DNA of 7,614 bases from Verrucomicrobiota bacterium (GTDB lineage Bacteria; Verrucomicrobiota; Verrucomicrobiia; Chthoniobacterales; UBA10450), in contig QHNB01000061.1 in NCBI GenBank assembly GCA_003217965.1, positions 1 to 7,614 of the forward strand, given 5' to 3'. The notes under the pieces are model-generated. The model was not told the DNA's origin and searched no databases. It worked only from the letters and a program-made list of their open reading frames with translations. Shown here in pieces: positions 1-6,014 of the stretch (the first letter of the stretch is position 1; each line of letters starts with the position of its first letter). A program made the translations under genes and the position numbers.

Positions 1-1
1 C

Positions 2-592
2 ATCTTCGTCAGTCTCCACTTCAACGCGACCGATCGCGATCCGGCCGCGACTGGATTCGAGATTTATTCACTAACCCCGCGCGGTGCGCCTTCTACTTAC
101 GAGGACTATCTCACTCTAACAGCGGTCAATATTCAGAACGGTAATACGGTCGATAACGCCAGCATCGAGTTATCGAGTTGCATTTATCATTCGCTGCTGG
201 GTCACATTGATGAGTTCGATCGCGGAATTAAAAGGGCGCGATTCGCCGTCTTGCGGCTAACCAAAGTTCCCGCGGTTCTTGTTGAAGGCGGGTTTCTGAC
301 CGAGCGCGGGGAGAGTCGATTGATTGCCAATCCCGATTGGCGCAAAAAATTGGCCGACGCCATTTGCATCGGCATCGACAATTTCCGCACTTTGGCCGGG
401 GCGAAGAAACGGCCATTGCTAGTAGCCGATTATCGCCGCGAAGCTCCCGTGCCGTCGCCTGCGGCCAATCAGCCGCTACAAAATCCGTTTGCGCCGGCAA
501 CGCTTTCCTTACAAAGCACGCCTCCGCCGCAGTCGGCGGCGGAGAACCCAGCGCCCAGCCCGAGCGTTTCCTCCGCCCCGCCAGAAAGATAG
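2..592 (+). CDS. N-acetylmuramoyl-L-alanine amidase, C-terminal part (5' end outside window)
   Basis: The frame is open from base 2 to a TAG at 590-592, giving 196 residues of a protein that begins upstream of the window. It matches the C-terminal half of the zinc-dependent Amidase_3 family, which cuts the amide bond between N-acetylmuramic acid and the stem peptide of peptidoglycan in the periplasm. The visible family signs are SLHFNA at the very start (His6 of the fragment is the expected last zinc ligand), GFEIYSLTP just after it, and VLVEGGFLT with the expected catalytic Glu at residue 95. The first zinc-binding His and Glu would lie upstream. After the fold ends near residue 137 there is a tail of about 60 residues rich in Pro, Ala and Ser, probably disordered. 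No partner gene follows; the next 400 bases are repeats. Confidence 0.9.
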   Translation: MFVSLHFNATDRDPAATGFEIYSLTPRGAPSTYEDYLTLTAVNIQNGNTVDNASIELSSCIYHSLLGHIDEFDRGIKRARFAVLRLTKVPAVLVEGGFLTERGESRLIANPDWRKKLADAICIGIDNFRTLAGAKKRPLLVADYRREAPVPSPAANQPLQNPFAPATLSLQSTPPPQSAAENPAPSPSVSSAPPER

Positions 593-594
593 CG

Positions 595-647
595 TGTAGC
601 AACGCCTCTATGAGGCCTTTGCGCTGTGGCCGCGGTCTATGACCGTC
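595..647 (+). repeat. Two degenerate REP-like hairpins behind the amidase gene
   Basis: The first unit has a TGTAG foot (595-599) and a GCCTC/GAGGC stem (604-608 and 612-616) around a TAT loop, with partly mispaired outer bases. The second (625-647) begins TGTGG and has CCGCGGTC, a TAT loop, then GACCGTCC, an eroded form of the clean hairpins at 3926 and 4563. The foot, GC-rich stem and three-base loop are the layout of REP elements. They start three bases after the amidase stop codon and could act as its transcript end, although there is no T-run. Confidence 0.55.
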
Positions 648-673
648 CGACCCGCCGGGGCTGGGCGCGTCCT

Positions 674-733
674 ATAGTGGCAGGCGTGTCGCCTGCGACT
701 CATTTAATTGCAGCCGGCACGGCTGCCTCTACA
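674..733. repeat. Inverted pair of REP-like hairpins (REPIN-like)
   Basis: Two hairpins face each other. The left one has GCAGGCG (680-686), loop TGT, CGCCTGC (690-696), preceded by TATAGTG. The right one has GCAGCCG (710-716), a three-base loop, CGGCTGC (720-726), and then CTCTACA, so on the minus strand it starts with the foot TGTAG. Both stems are perfect over seven pairs. Two REP units in opposite orientation about a dozen bases apart is the arrangement called REPIN, which REP-associated transposases of the RAYT type are known to mobilise. No such transposase is in the window. Confidence 0.65.
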
Positions 734-786
734 ACAGGTCTGGAACCCCCAGGACACCAGGAGGAGATTCTGAATCATAAATCAAG

Positions 787-830
787 AGAATGGGATGAAC
801 GAGATGCACGGCAAGGCCGCTCGGGAAGCG
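787..830 (+). repeat. Dispersed repeat R, copy 1 (partial)
   Basis: The stretch GGGATGAACGAGATGCACGG and the following AAGGCCGCTCGGGAAGCGG resemble the core of the repeats at 1297-1380 and 5232-5314. Read in the frame starting ATG at 792, it gives MNEMHGKAARE, close to the SDMDGKAAQG of the copy near 5232. The match is limited to about 40 bases, so this is a weaker member of the family. Confidence 0.4.
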
Positions 831-858
831 GTGGTGAAGCTGGGATGCCGAACCATGA

Positions 859-943
859 AAGCAGGAATTCAGGAAGTTTGTCTTGTATTTCCTCATTTGC
901 GGCATTCCTAATCAAACCTAGATCCATTCCTGGATTCCTGGTT
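859..943. repeat. Imperfect inverted repeat with CAGGAAT/ATTCCTG arms
   Basis: The arm at 859-875 (AAGCAGGAATTCAGGAA) pairs with the arm at 927-943 at 15 of 17 positions, around a 51-base spacer. The right arm is itself built of octamers, ATTCCTGG twice and then TTTCCTGA (926-949). No coding function is visible. It is one more palindromic element of the repeat-filled gap between the amidase gene and the thiamin leader. Confidence 0.6.
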
Positions 944-988
944 TCCTGATTAAATTTATCCGCCTTCTTTCCTGATTTTCTGGAACCA

Positions 989-1016
989 TTGACTTCGCAT
1001 CGCTCAGTTCTATCCT
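989..1016 (+). promoter_or_regulatory. Likely sigma70-type promoter of the thiC transcript
   Basis: TTGACT (989-994) and TATCCT (1011-1016) are separated by 16 bases. They match the -35 consensus at five of six positions and the -10 at four of six. Transcription would start near 1022-1024, exactly where the riboswitch structure begins, which is the best argument for this assignment. Confidence 0.55.
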
Positions 1017-1023
1017 GATTCAA

Positions 1024-1106
1024 GATAGCGGGGGAGCCGCAAGGCTGAGACGTCCTAGACGAAACCCCTTGAACCTGATGCGGGTAATTCCGCCGAAGGG
1101 AGCGAG
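1024..1106 (+). ncRNA. TPP riboswitch (THI element)
   Basis: This has the full conserved core of the thiamin pyrophosphate aptamer. There is a G-run (1030-1034) that can pair with CCCC (1065-1068) as P2. AGCC/GGCT closed by a GCAA loop (1035-1046) forms P3. The nearly invariant CTGAGA lies at 1045-1050. ACCTGATG (1073-1080) is followed by the P5 helix GCGG/CCGC (1080-1083 with 1090-1093), and GAAGGGA (1095-1101) closes P4. The aptamer binds TPP and normally lowers expression of thiamin genes. The thiC gene downstream confirms the assignment. The expression platform seems to be transcriptional, since a terminator follows, but thiC starts about 465 bases after the aptamer, an unusually long gap. 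Confidence 0.95.
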
Positions 1107-1107
1107 G

Positions 1108-1123
1108 AGTCCGAGCCCGGACT
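1108..1123 (+). promoter_or_regulatory. Small hairpin between aptamer and terminator
   Basis: AGTCCG (1108-1113) and CGGACT (1118-1123) form a perfect six-pair stem around AGCC. It lies between the aptamer and the terminator, the usual place of the switching segment in a riboswitch, and may take part in the choice between terminator and antiterminator. That role is inferred from position only. Confidence 0.4.
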
Positions 1124-1130
1124 GACGTTT

Positions 1131-1163
1131 CAGCCATGCGTTTCCCGCGCATGGTTTTTGTTT
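1131..1163 (+). terminator. Intrinsic terminator of the TPP riboswitch
   Basis: CCATGCG (1134-1140) pairs perfectly with CGCATGG (1148-1154) around a seven-base loop and is followed by TTTTTGTTT (1155-1163). This is a clear Rho-independent terminator 25 bases after the aptamer. With TPP bound it would be expected to stop transcription before thiC. The antiterminator form cannot be assigned with certainty by eye. Confidence 0.8.
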
Positions 1164-1166
1164 GCC

Positions 1167-1238
1167 GACAGAATTAACAAAATAGACCGGATGAAAACCT
1201 CAGACATTTCGGATTCTGAAAATTCTGTTCATTCTGTC
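1167..1238. repeat. Imperfect inverted repeat, first copy (GACAGAAT/ATTCTGTC arms)
   Basis: GACAGAATTAACAAAAT (1167-1183) pairs with ATTCTGTTCATTCTGTC (1222-1238) at 15 of 17 positions. The same left arm recurs exactly at 1279-1295. The right arm, with its preceding TTCGGATTCTG, recurs at 1407-1437. The element is A+T-rich compared with its surroundings and has no coding content that I can recognise. Confidence 0.7.
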
Positions 1239-1278
1239 GATAATAACGGCAGTGCCCGTGGTACCGTGGTACTTTGTG

Positions 1279-1437
1279 GACAGAATTAACAAAATGAATG
1301 GAGCGAGCGGGACGAGTGACATAGAAGGTAAAGCCGCGACGGGTAGCGGCGAGCGAGGCGGGACCCGATCGAGTTTCAATAAAAGGATTTCAGAAAAATT
1401 CGCCAATTCGGATTCTGCCGATTCTGTTCATTCCTTC
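1279..1437. repeat. Second copy of the inverted repeat, with repeat R nested in it
   Basis: The left arm (1279-1295) is an exact 17-base copy of 1167-1183. The right arm block (1407-1437) matches 1208-1238 at 26 of 31 positions. In the first copy about 40 bases separate the arms; here about 125 do, and most of the extra length is the R repeat at 1297-1380. The simplest reading is that R entered an existing copy of this palindrome. Confidence 0.6.
1297..1380 (+). repeat. Dispersed repeat R, copy 2
   Basis: This 84-base block aligns end to end with 5232-5314 at about four of five positions with three single-base gaps. Both begin AATGGAGCGAGC and end with GAGTT or GAGTTT followed by CAAT. In one frame this copy reads SDIEGKAATGSGE where the other reads SDMDGKAAQGRGE. 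It sits inside the thiC leader, between the riboswitch and the N-terminal thiC relic. Confidence 0.7.
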
Positions 1438-1446
1438 CAAAATCAG

Positions 1447-1512
1447 CTGCCGAATCGCCGCAAGGTTTACGTAACTGAAGACTTCATTCCGATCTCCGCG
1501 TTCCTTCCTTTG
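1447..1512 (+). pseudogene. Relic of a thiC 5' end (frameshifted N-terminal fragment)
   Basis: Translated from 1447 this gives LPNRRKVYV, against LPNSRKVYV at residues 17-25 of the real ThiC encoded from 1572. Shifting frame by one base after that, the piece from 1482 reads LHSDLRVPS, against LHPDIRVPF in ThiC. At DNA level CGCAAGGTTTACGT is shared exactly (1459-1472 and 1632-1645). The block from 1481 matches that from 1655 at 19 of 24 bases. The distance between the two blocks differs by one base, which is the frameshift. Codons of shared residues often differ only at the third base, as expected of an old coding copy. The fragment ends around 1510 and cannot make a working protein. Confidence 0.75.
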
Positions 1513-1527
1513 TCATCCGCTCTTATC

Positions 1528-1549
1528 ATGTCGAGCGAAGCCGAGACAT
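1528..1549. repeat. Short ATGTC/GACAT inverted repeat just upstream of thiC
   Basis: ATGTC (1528-1532) and GACAT (1545-1549) flank GAGCGAAGCCGA, whose GCGAAGC core can form a compact minihairpin. It lies about 20 bases before the thiC start codon, where an ordinary gene would have its ribosome binding site. A role in translation is possible, but it may be only another small repeat. Confidence 0.3.
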
Positions 1550-1571
1550 CTCTGACGATTCCTCTTAGAAC

Positions 1572-3548
<1,977 letters not shown>

Positions 3549-3563
3549 AGAAGGAATCGAGTC

Positions 3564-3637
3564 GACTGAGATGGGGCGAGATGGACGGGCAAGCCCGAGA
3601 GGGCAAGAAGGCCGGACGGAATTCGAGTCAATGGAGG
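3564..3637 (+). repeat. Dispersed repeat R, copy 3 (degenerate)
   Basis: GGGGCGAGATGGACGGGCAA and the later TTCGAGTCAATGGAG correspond to the core and the end of the R copy at 5232-5314, with a poorly matching middle. One frame gives GEMDGQARE, comparable with SDMDGKAAQ. It starts 15 bases after the thiC stop codon and runs directly into the first C-terminal thiC relic. Confidence 0.4.
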
Positions 3638-3690
3638 AAAAGAAGAAAGAATTCCTCAAGAAGGGTGCGAAGGTTTATGTGAATGGGTAG
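3631..3690 (+). pseudogene. Relic of a thiC 3' end, first tail copy
   Basis: From ATG at 3631 to TAG at 3690 the frame reads MEEKKKEFLKKGAKVYVNG. The real ThiC ends LEEKAAEFVKKGGEVYAKT. Ten of 19 residues are identical without a gap, and both end at a stop codon at the same distance. Identical residues mostly use different synonymous codons (GAA/GAG, AAA/AAG, TTT/TTC, TAC/TAT), so this is not a recent DNA duplication. A small expressed peptide is conceivable, since there is an ATG, but the obvious reading is the tail of a former thiC copy. Confidence 0.7.
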
Positions 3691-3694
3691 CGCG

Positions 3695-3731
3695 CCCGTC
3701 CTCTGCCACGCCGAAGCTTGGCAAAGGCGGG
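3695..3731. repeat. Imperfect hairpin repeat CCCGTCC..GGCAAAGGCGGG
   Basis: CCCGTCCTCTGCCA (3695-3708) can pair with TGGCAAAGGCGGG (3719-3731) with one bulge and one mismatch. The right part, GCAAAGGCGGGTCG, occurs again exactly at 3974-3987, so this is a dispersed element rather than a terminator. There is no T-run. Confidence 0.5.
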
Positions 3732-3758
3732 TCGCGTGTACGCCTGTCCGGCTCGGAC

Positions 3759-3777
3759 TTTCGGCGTCTCGCCGAAA
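3759..3777. repeat. Perfect hairpin TTTCGGCG-TCT-CGCCGAAA
   Basis: Eight perfect pairs (3759-3766 with 3770-3777) enclose a three-base loop, the same geometry as the REP-like hairpins in this window. It has no GTAG foot on either side. It lies between the two thiC tail relics. Confidence 0.55.
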
Positions 3778-3791
3778 CCATCTTCAGTTGT

Positions 3792-3863
3792 TTAGTAATC
3801 GCCACGCTGGACAAAGGCCTGCAAGACAAGGCGTCTGAGTTTGTCGAAAAAGGCGCCGAAATG
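3792..3863 (+). pseudogene. Relic of a thiC 3' end, second tail copy
   Basis: The frame through 3807 reads LDKGLQDKASEFVEKGAEM, which aligns without gaps to VKRGLEEKAAEFVKKGGEV near the end of ThiC. Ten of 17 core residues are identical, and most others are conservative (R/K, E/Q, E/D, A/S). In the shared residues about half the codons differ only at the third base. The final VYxxx and the stop are lost; the frame runs on into unrelated repeat sequence. It lies about 260 bases beyond the thiC stop codon and is separated from the first tail relic by hairpin repeats. Confidence 0.7.
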
Positions 3864-3925
3864 AAACTTTGTCTTTGCGAGAATGTCAACCGAATGGAGC
3901 CGACCCGGGATGCGGCGACAACACT

Positions 3926-3950
3926 TGTAGCCGCGGTCGCTGACCGCGGC
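3926..3950 (+). repeat. REP-like hairpin with GTAG foot, copy B
   Basis: TGTAG is followed by CCGCGGTC (3931-3938), loop GCT and GACCGCGG (3942-3949), a perfect eight-pair stem. The 24 bases from 3926 are identical to those from 4563, which makes this the best-conserved repeat of the window. Confidence 0.75.
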
Positions 3951-4077
3951 CATTGCTTTGGTCGCCATAGATCGCAAAGGCGGGTCGAGCAATTTCCTAG
4001 CGTTATCAATGTGGTGGCTCGCCACGGAGATAGAATGCCGTGGCTGCAACGATCGTCTATCTAGTTGCCGGTACTGT

Positions 4078-4533
4078 ATGAAGACTGTTCCAAAACCCTT
4101 TGCAGCGATCTTCTGGGGCGGACTCCTTGCCGGCATCTTCGATATCACTCAGGCTTTTATTGGATTCGGTCTGCGCGGTTCCACGCCATTCCGAATCCTG
4201 CAAGGTATCGGACGAGGTATCTTTGGAACTCGGTCGCGTGAGATGGGGTGGACGTCCGCTGCGATTGGCCTTGTGTGTCACTTCACCATCACGTTCACGG
4301 CCGCGACCGTCTACTATCTCGCCAGTAGAAAGCTTCGCATACTTGTCGAACGTCCCGTCCTCTGCGGCCTCGTCTACGGCGAATTGGTGTTCCTGTTCAT
4401 GTACTTCGTGGTCATGCCGCTTGCCATCGGTCAACCGCATTTCAACATCGCAACTTACATCACTGGCCCAATCGGCCATCCATTTCTGGTTGGATTACCA
4501 ATCGCTCTCGCCGTCCGTCGTTACTCAAGCTAA
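4078..4533 (+). CDS. Small integral membrane protein, four predicted helices, function unknown
   Basis: The 151-residue product is very hydrophobic, with likely membrane helices at about 8-30, 57-82, 93-117 and 122-146. I recognise the style of an uncharacterised bacterial inner-membrane family: an AGIFDITQAF start, then LQGIGRGIFG, then a helix containing AAIGLVCHFTITFTAATVYYLASRKL, then GLVYGELVFLFMYFVVMPL. No catalytic motif is known to me, so no function is assigned. The ATG at 4078 is preferred because MKTVPKPF leads directly into helix 1. An extension to GTG at 3958 would add 40 residues derived from repeat sequence. No good ribosome binding site is seen. It is followed by a REP-like hairpin, not by a terminator, and shares no obvious job with thiC. 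Confidence 0.8.
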   Translation: MKTVPKPFAAIFWGGLLAGIFDITQAFIGFGLRGSTPFRILQGIGRGIFGTRSREMGWTSAAIGLVCHFTITFTAATVYYLASRKLRILVERPVLCGLVYGELVFLFMYFVVMPLAIGQPHFNIATYITGPIGHPFLVGLPIALAVRRYSS

Positions 4534-4562
4534 GTGGGAAGGCCTGCCAATCCGTCTCGGAC

Positions 4563-4586
4563 TGTAGCCGCGGTCGCTGACCGCGG
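4563..4586 (+). repeat. REP-like hairpin with GTAG foot, copy C
   Basis: This is identical over 24 bases to the element at 3926: TGTAG, then CCGCGGTC (4568-4575), loop GCT, GACCGCGG (4579-4586). It follows the membrane protein gene by 29 bases, a typical position for REP elements at the 3' ends of genes. It may protect the mRNA end. Confidence 0.75.
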
Positions 4587-4656
4587 ATTTTGCTCCGCTC
4601 GCATTGGGGGGCGAAGTATGGTCGCGGCGGTGCGAGCCAGACTGGCATTTGAGCGA

Positions 4657-4672
4657 TCCGGCAGCTGCCGGA
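4657..4672. repeat. Perfect 16-base palindrome TCCGGCAGCTGCCGGA
   Basis: This is a perfect self-complementary sequence with no loop in the gap before the NTF2-like gene. Such a site could bind a dimeric regulator or be another small repeat. It lies about 20 bases upstream of the possible -35 box at 4689, which fits an operator position, but there is no further support. Confidence 0.35.
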
Positions 4673-4688
4673 CTCATCGCCTTTAGTG

Positions 4689-4717
4689 TTGACCATCCTA
4701 TCCGGGCCACTCATCCT
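4689..4717 (+). promoter_or_regulatory. Possible promoter of the NTF2-like gene
   Basis: TTGACC (4689-4694) and CATCCT (4712-4717) are 17 bases apart. The -35 is good and the -10 is weak but resembles the TATCCT used before the riboswitch. The transcript would have a leader of about 25 bases, including the AAAGGA ribosome binding site. Confidence 0.3.
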
Positions 4718-4746
4718 TCAAATTCGAAACGGAACCGAAAGGATTT

Positions 4747-5184
4747 ATGAAAAAATACATTACCTATGCAATTACTGCCTTTTTCGCGACGATCGCAGTT
4801 TCGATCGCCGCGCCGGACAAGGACGCGATCATGACGAAAGAAAAAGCCGCCTGGCAAGCCTTCAAGGACAAGAAGTCAGACGAATTCAAAAAGCTTCTCA
4901 GCGCCGGCTTCATGGGCGTTTACAGCGACAACATCTATACCGTGCAAAAACAGATCGATGACATGCAAAAGTGGGACATGAAATCGTTCTCGTTTACCGA
5001 TATGAATGTCGTTTTCCCGGATGCCGATACGGCGACGATCACCTACAAAGTGACGGTGGAGGGCACGTACGGGGGTAAGGACGTTTCAGGCAACTACAAC
5101 GCCGGTTCAGTCTGGAGAAAGCATAATGGCGTATGGCATGCCGTCTTCCACACCGACATGAAAGAGGAAAAACCATCCAGTTAA
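4747..5184 (+). CDS. Secreted NTF2/SnoaL-like (DUF4440-type) protein
   Basis: The 145-residue product begins with a Sec signal peptide (MKKYITYAITAFFATIAVSIAA, cleavage expected after Ala21 or Ala22). The mature part of about 123 residues has the pattern of small NTF2-fold proteins of the SnoaL/DUF4440 group. A helix with EKAAWQAFKDKKSDEFKKLLS leads to FMGVYSDN, then a helix with QKQIDDMQKW. Beta strands follow, with the typical TATITYKVTVEGTYGGKDV, a SVWRKHNGVWHAVFHTD motif and a short charged tail. Members of this fold serve many roles (enzymes, ligand carriers), and no catalytic set can be read here, so the activity is unknown. Location is expected to be the periplasm. The start is supported by AAAGGA just upstream. 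It appears monocistronic. Confidence 0.85.
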   Translation: MKKYITYAITAFFATIAVSIAAPDKDAIMTKEKAAWQAFKDKKSDEFKKLLSAGFMGVYSDNIYTVQKQIDDMQKWDMKSFSFTDMNVVFPDADTATITYKVTVEGTYGGKDVSGNYNAGSVWRKHNGVWHAVFHTDMKEEKPSS

Positions 5185-5194
5185 GAACAAGCAG

Positions 5195-5233
5195 TCGCTT
5201 GCCGTGGCGACCGCGCGCGAGTTCCACGACGAA
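5195..5233 (+). pseudogene. Relic of an internal thiC segment (TAREFHDE)
   Basis: Ten bases after the NTF2-like stop codon the frame reads SLAVATAREFHDE, against SLDPETAREFHDE at residues 577-589 of ThiC, ten of 13 identical without gaps. The last 14 bases of the matched part, GAGTTCCACGACGA, are identical to thiC 3333-3346. Codons for T and R differ synonymously, as does the final E. In thiC this segment lies just before the FeS cysteine motif. Here it stops and runs directly into repeat R copy 4. The piece is short, so a chance match cannot be fully excluded. Confidence 0.55.
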
Positions 5234-5345
5234 TGGAGCGAGCTGGGATGAGCGACATGGACGGAAAAGCCGCACAGGGTCGCGGCGAGTGAGCGGGAAG
5301 CGAACGAGTTCAATGGAGCGAGCAGGGATGAGGTGCGAACCGCAC
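5232..5345 (+). repeat. Dispersed repeat R, copy 4, with a partial second unit
   Basis: Bases 5232-5314 align with the R copy at 1297-1380 at about four of five positions. The opening AATGGAGCGAGC then recurs at 5312-5323, followed by AGGGATGAGG, so a second truncated unit is attached head to tail. From ATG 5233 the frame reads MERAGMSDMDGKAAQGRGE and then stops at 5287-5289. Whether the peptide is ever made is unknown. No ribosome binding site is evident. Confidence 0.65.
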
Positions 5346-5424
5346 TTGTATTTCATGGCCGGGTCCGAGCTGGACAGGCAAATGGCCGCGAGCTAGCGGT
5401 GAGTGGAGCGCGAAACGACTGAAT

Positions 5425-5458
5425 ACAAATTAAATTAGAAGTCGGCAGAAAACGCCGA
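5425..5458 (-). terminator. Weak candidate terminator of the marR-type gene
   Basis: On the minus strand, just after the stop codon, TCGGC and GCCGA (5454-5458 and 5442-5446) enclose seven bases. They are followed by a T-rich stretch containing AATTTAATTT. The five-pair stem is short, so this is only a candidate. Confidence 0.3.
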
Positions 5459-5464
5459 ATGATT

Positions 5465-5932
5465 TTACAGTTTGCGATAACCCGGATGCACGTCGGGCGT
5501 CAGGCCTTGCTGGTGGACGATTTTACGGCCCAAAGCCGCGAGCGTGTTACGCTCTTCTGCCGTTAGGCCTGCGCAAAGGTCGGCTTCGTGTTCTGCGGCT
5601 AACTTGGAAAGCTTTTCCAGCATTGCTCGACCCCGCCTGGTCAGGATGAGCACGGAGTGGCGGCGATCTGTGGTGCTGCGTTTCCTTTCGACCAGCCCTT
5701 TTCCCACAAGCTCATCAATCAGTATGACCATGCGGCTGGGGAGCACGCCGAGTCTTTTCGCTAACGTCCGTTGATTGCACGAGGGAATTTTGGCGATAAT
5801 GCGCAAGATTCCAGCGTGCCGCGGCGCGAGGCGTAATCTTTTGATGCGCTCGCCAAAACGATCGGCGGCGTGCGCGCCGAGCTGGGCGAGGAGGAAAGCG
5901 GCGCCCGTTGGTTGTTGCTTGCGAGATTCCAT
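5465..5932 (-). CDS. MarR-family transcriptional regulator
   Basis: The 155-residue product has the MarR winged-helix fold. A dimerisation helix (PTGAAFLLAQLGAHAADRFGERI) leads to RLAPRHAGILRIIAKIPSCNQRTLAKRLG, then the recognition helix VLPSRMVILIDELVGKGLVE, then the wing with RKRSTTDRRHSVLILTRRG. A C-terminal helix pair follows. Such proteins bind palindromic operators as dimers and usually repress a neighbouring gene until a small ligand releases them. The frame can be extended 18 residues to an ATG at 5986. I prefer the start at 5932 because MESRKQQPTGAAF is the usual beginning of this subfamily and because the likely promoter overlaps the longer start. The divergent membrane protein at 6001 is the probable target, together with the regulator itself. 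Confidence 0.88.
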   Translation of the reverse strand: MESRKQQPTGAAFLLAQLGAHAADRFGERIKRLRLAPRHAGILRIIAKIPSCNQRTLAKRLGVLPSRMVILIDELVGKGLVERKRSTTDRRHSVLILTRRGRAMLEKLSKLAAEHEADLCAGLTAEERNTLAALGRKIVHQQGLTPDVHPGYRKL

Positions 5933-5981
5933 GAGGCTGGTGAGCAGCCAGCTTAACGAAATTAGTTGAAAAAGGCAATCG

Positions 5982-6006
5982 TTCATTTAATGAATGATTC
6001 ATGAAT
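5982..6006. promoter_or_regulatory. Palindromic operator between the marR-type gene and the membrane protein gene
   Basis: TTCATTTAATGAA (5982-5994) is a perfect inverted repeat around one central base. ATTCATGAAT (5997-6006) is a perfect 10-base palindrome. Together they give four TTCAT/ATGAA half sites in 25 bases. This is the size and form of MarR-type binding sites. It covers the start codon at 6001 and the probable -10 region of the minus-strand promoter, so binding should repress both directions. Confidence 0.6.
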
Positions 6007-6014
6007 ACAATCAA
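5985..6014 (-). promoter_or_regulatory. Likely promoter of the marR-type gene
   Basis: On the minus strand TTGATT (6014-6009) and TTAAAT (5990-5985) are 18 bases apart. Transcription would start near 5978, downstream of the ATG at 5986. This supports translation from the ATG at 5932. The spacer carries part of the palindromic operator. Confidence 0.45.

Noticed and set aside
775..1152. Minus-strand open frame of 125 codons over the riboswitch region
   Set aside because: It is antisense to the promoter, aptamer and terminator and crosses the 859-943 palindrome. Its protein resembles nothing.
3861..4064. Plus-strand open frame of 67 codons after the second thiC tail
   Set aside because: It begins inside the thiC relic frame and continues through the REP-like hairpin at 3926. 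There is no ribosome binding site and no recognisable family.
3958..4077. GTG-start extension of the small membrane protein
   Set aside because: The added 40 residues derive from repeat sequence such as GCAAAGGCGGGTCG and are not hydrophobic. The ATG at 4078 starts directly before the first membrane helix.
4057..4479. Minus-strand open frame of 140 codons
   Set aside because: It is antisense to the four-helix membrane protein. The composition, rich in Asp, Glu and His, is what a reversed hydrophobic gene gives.
5933..5986. 18-residue N-terminal extension of the MarR-type regulator from ATG 5986
   Set aside because: The likely promoter -10 box overlaps this ATG, and the extension (MNDCLFQLISLSWLLTSL) is unlike the usual beginning of the family. 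It cannot be fully excluded.
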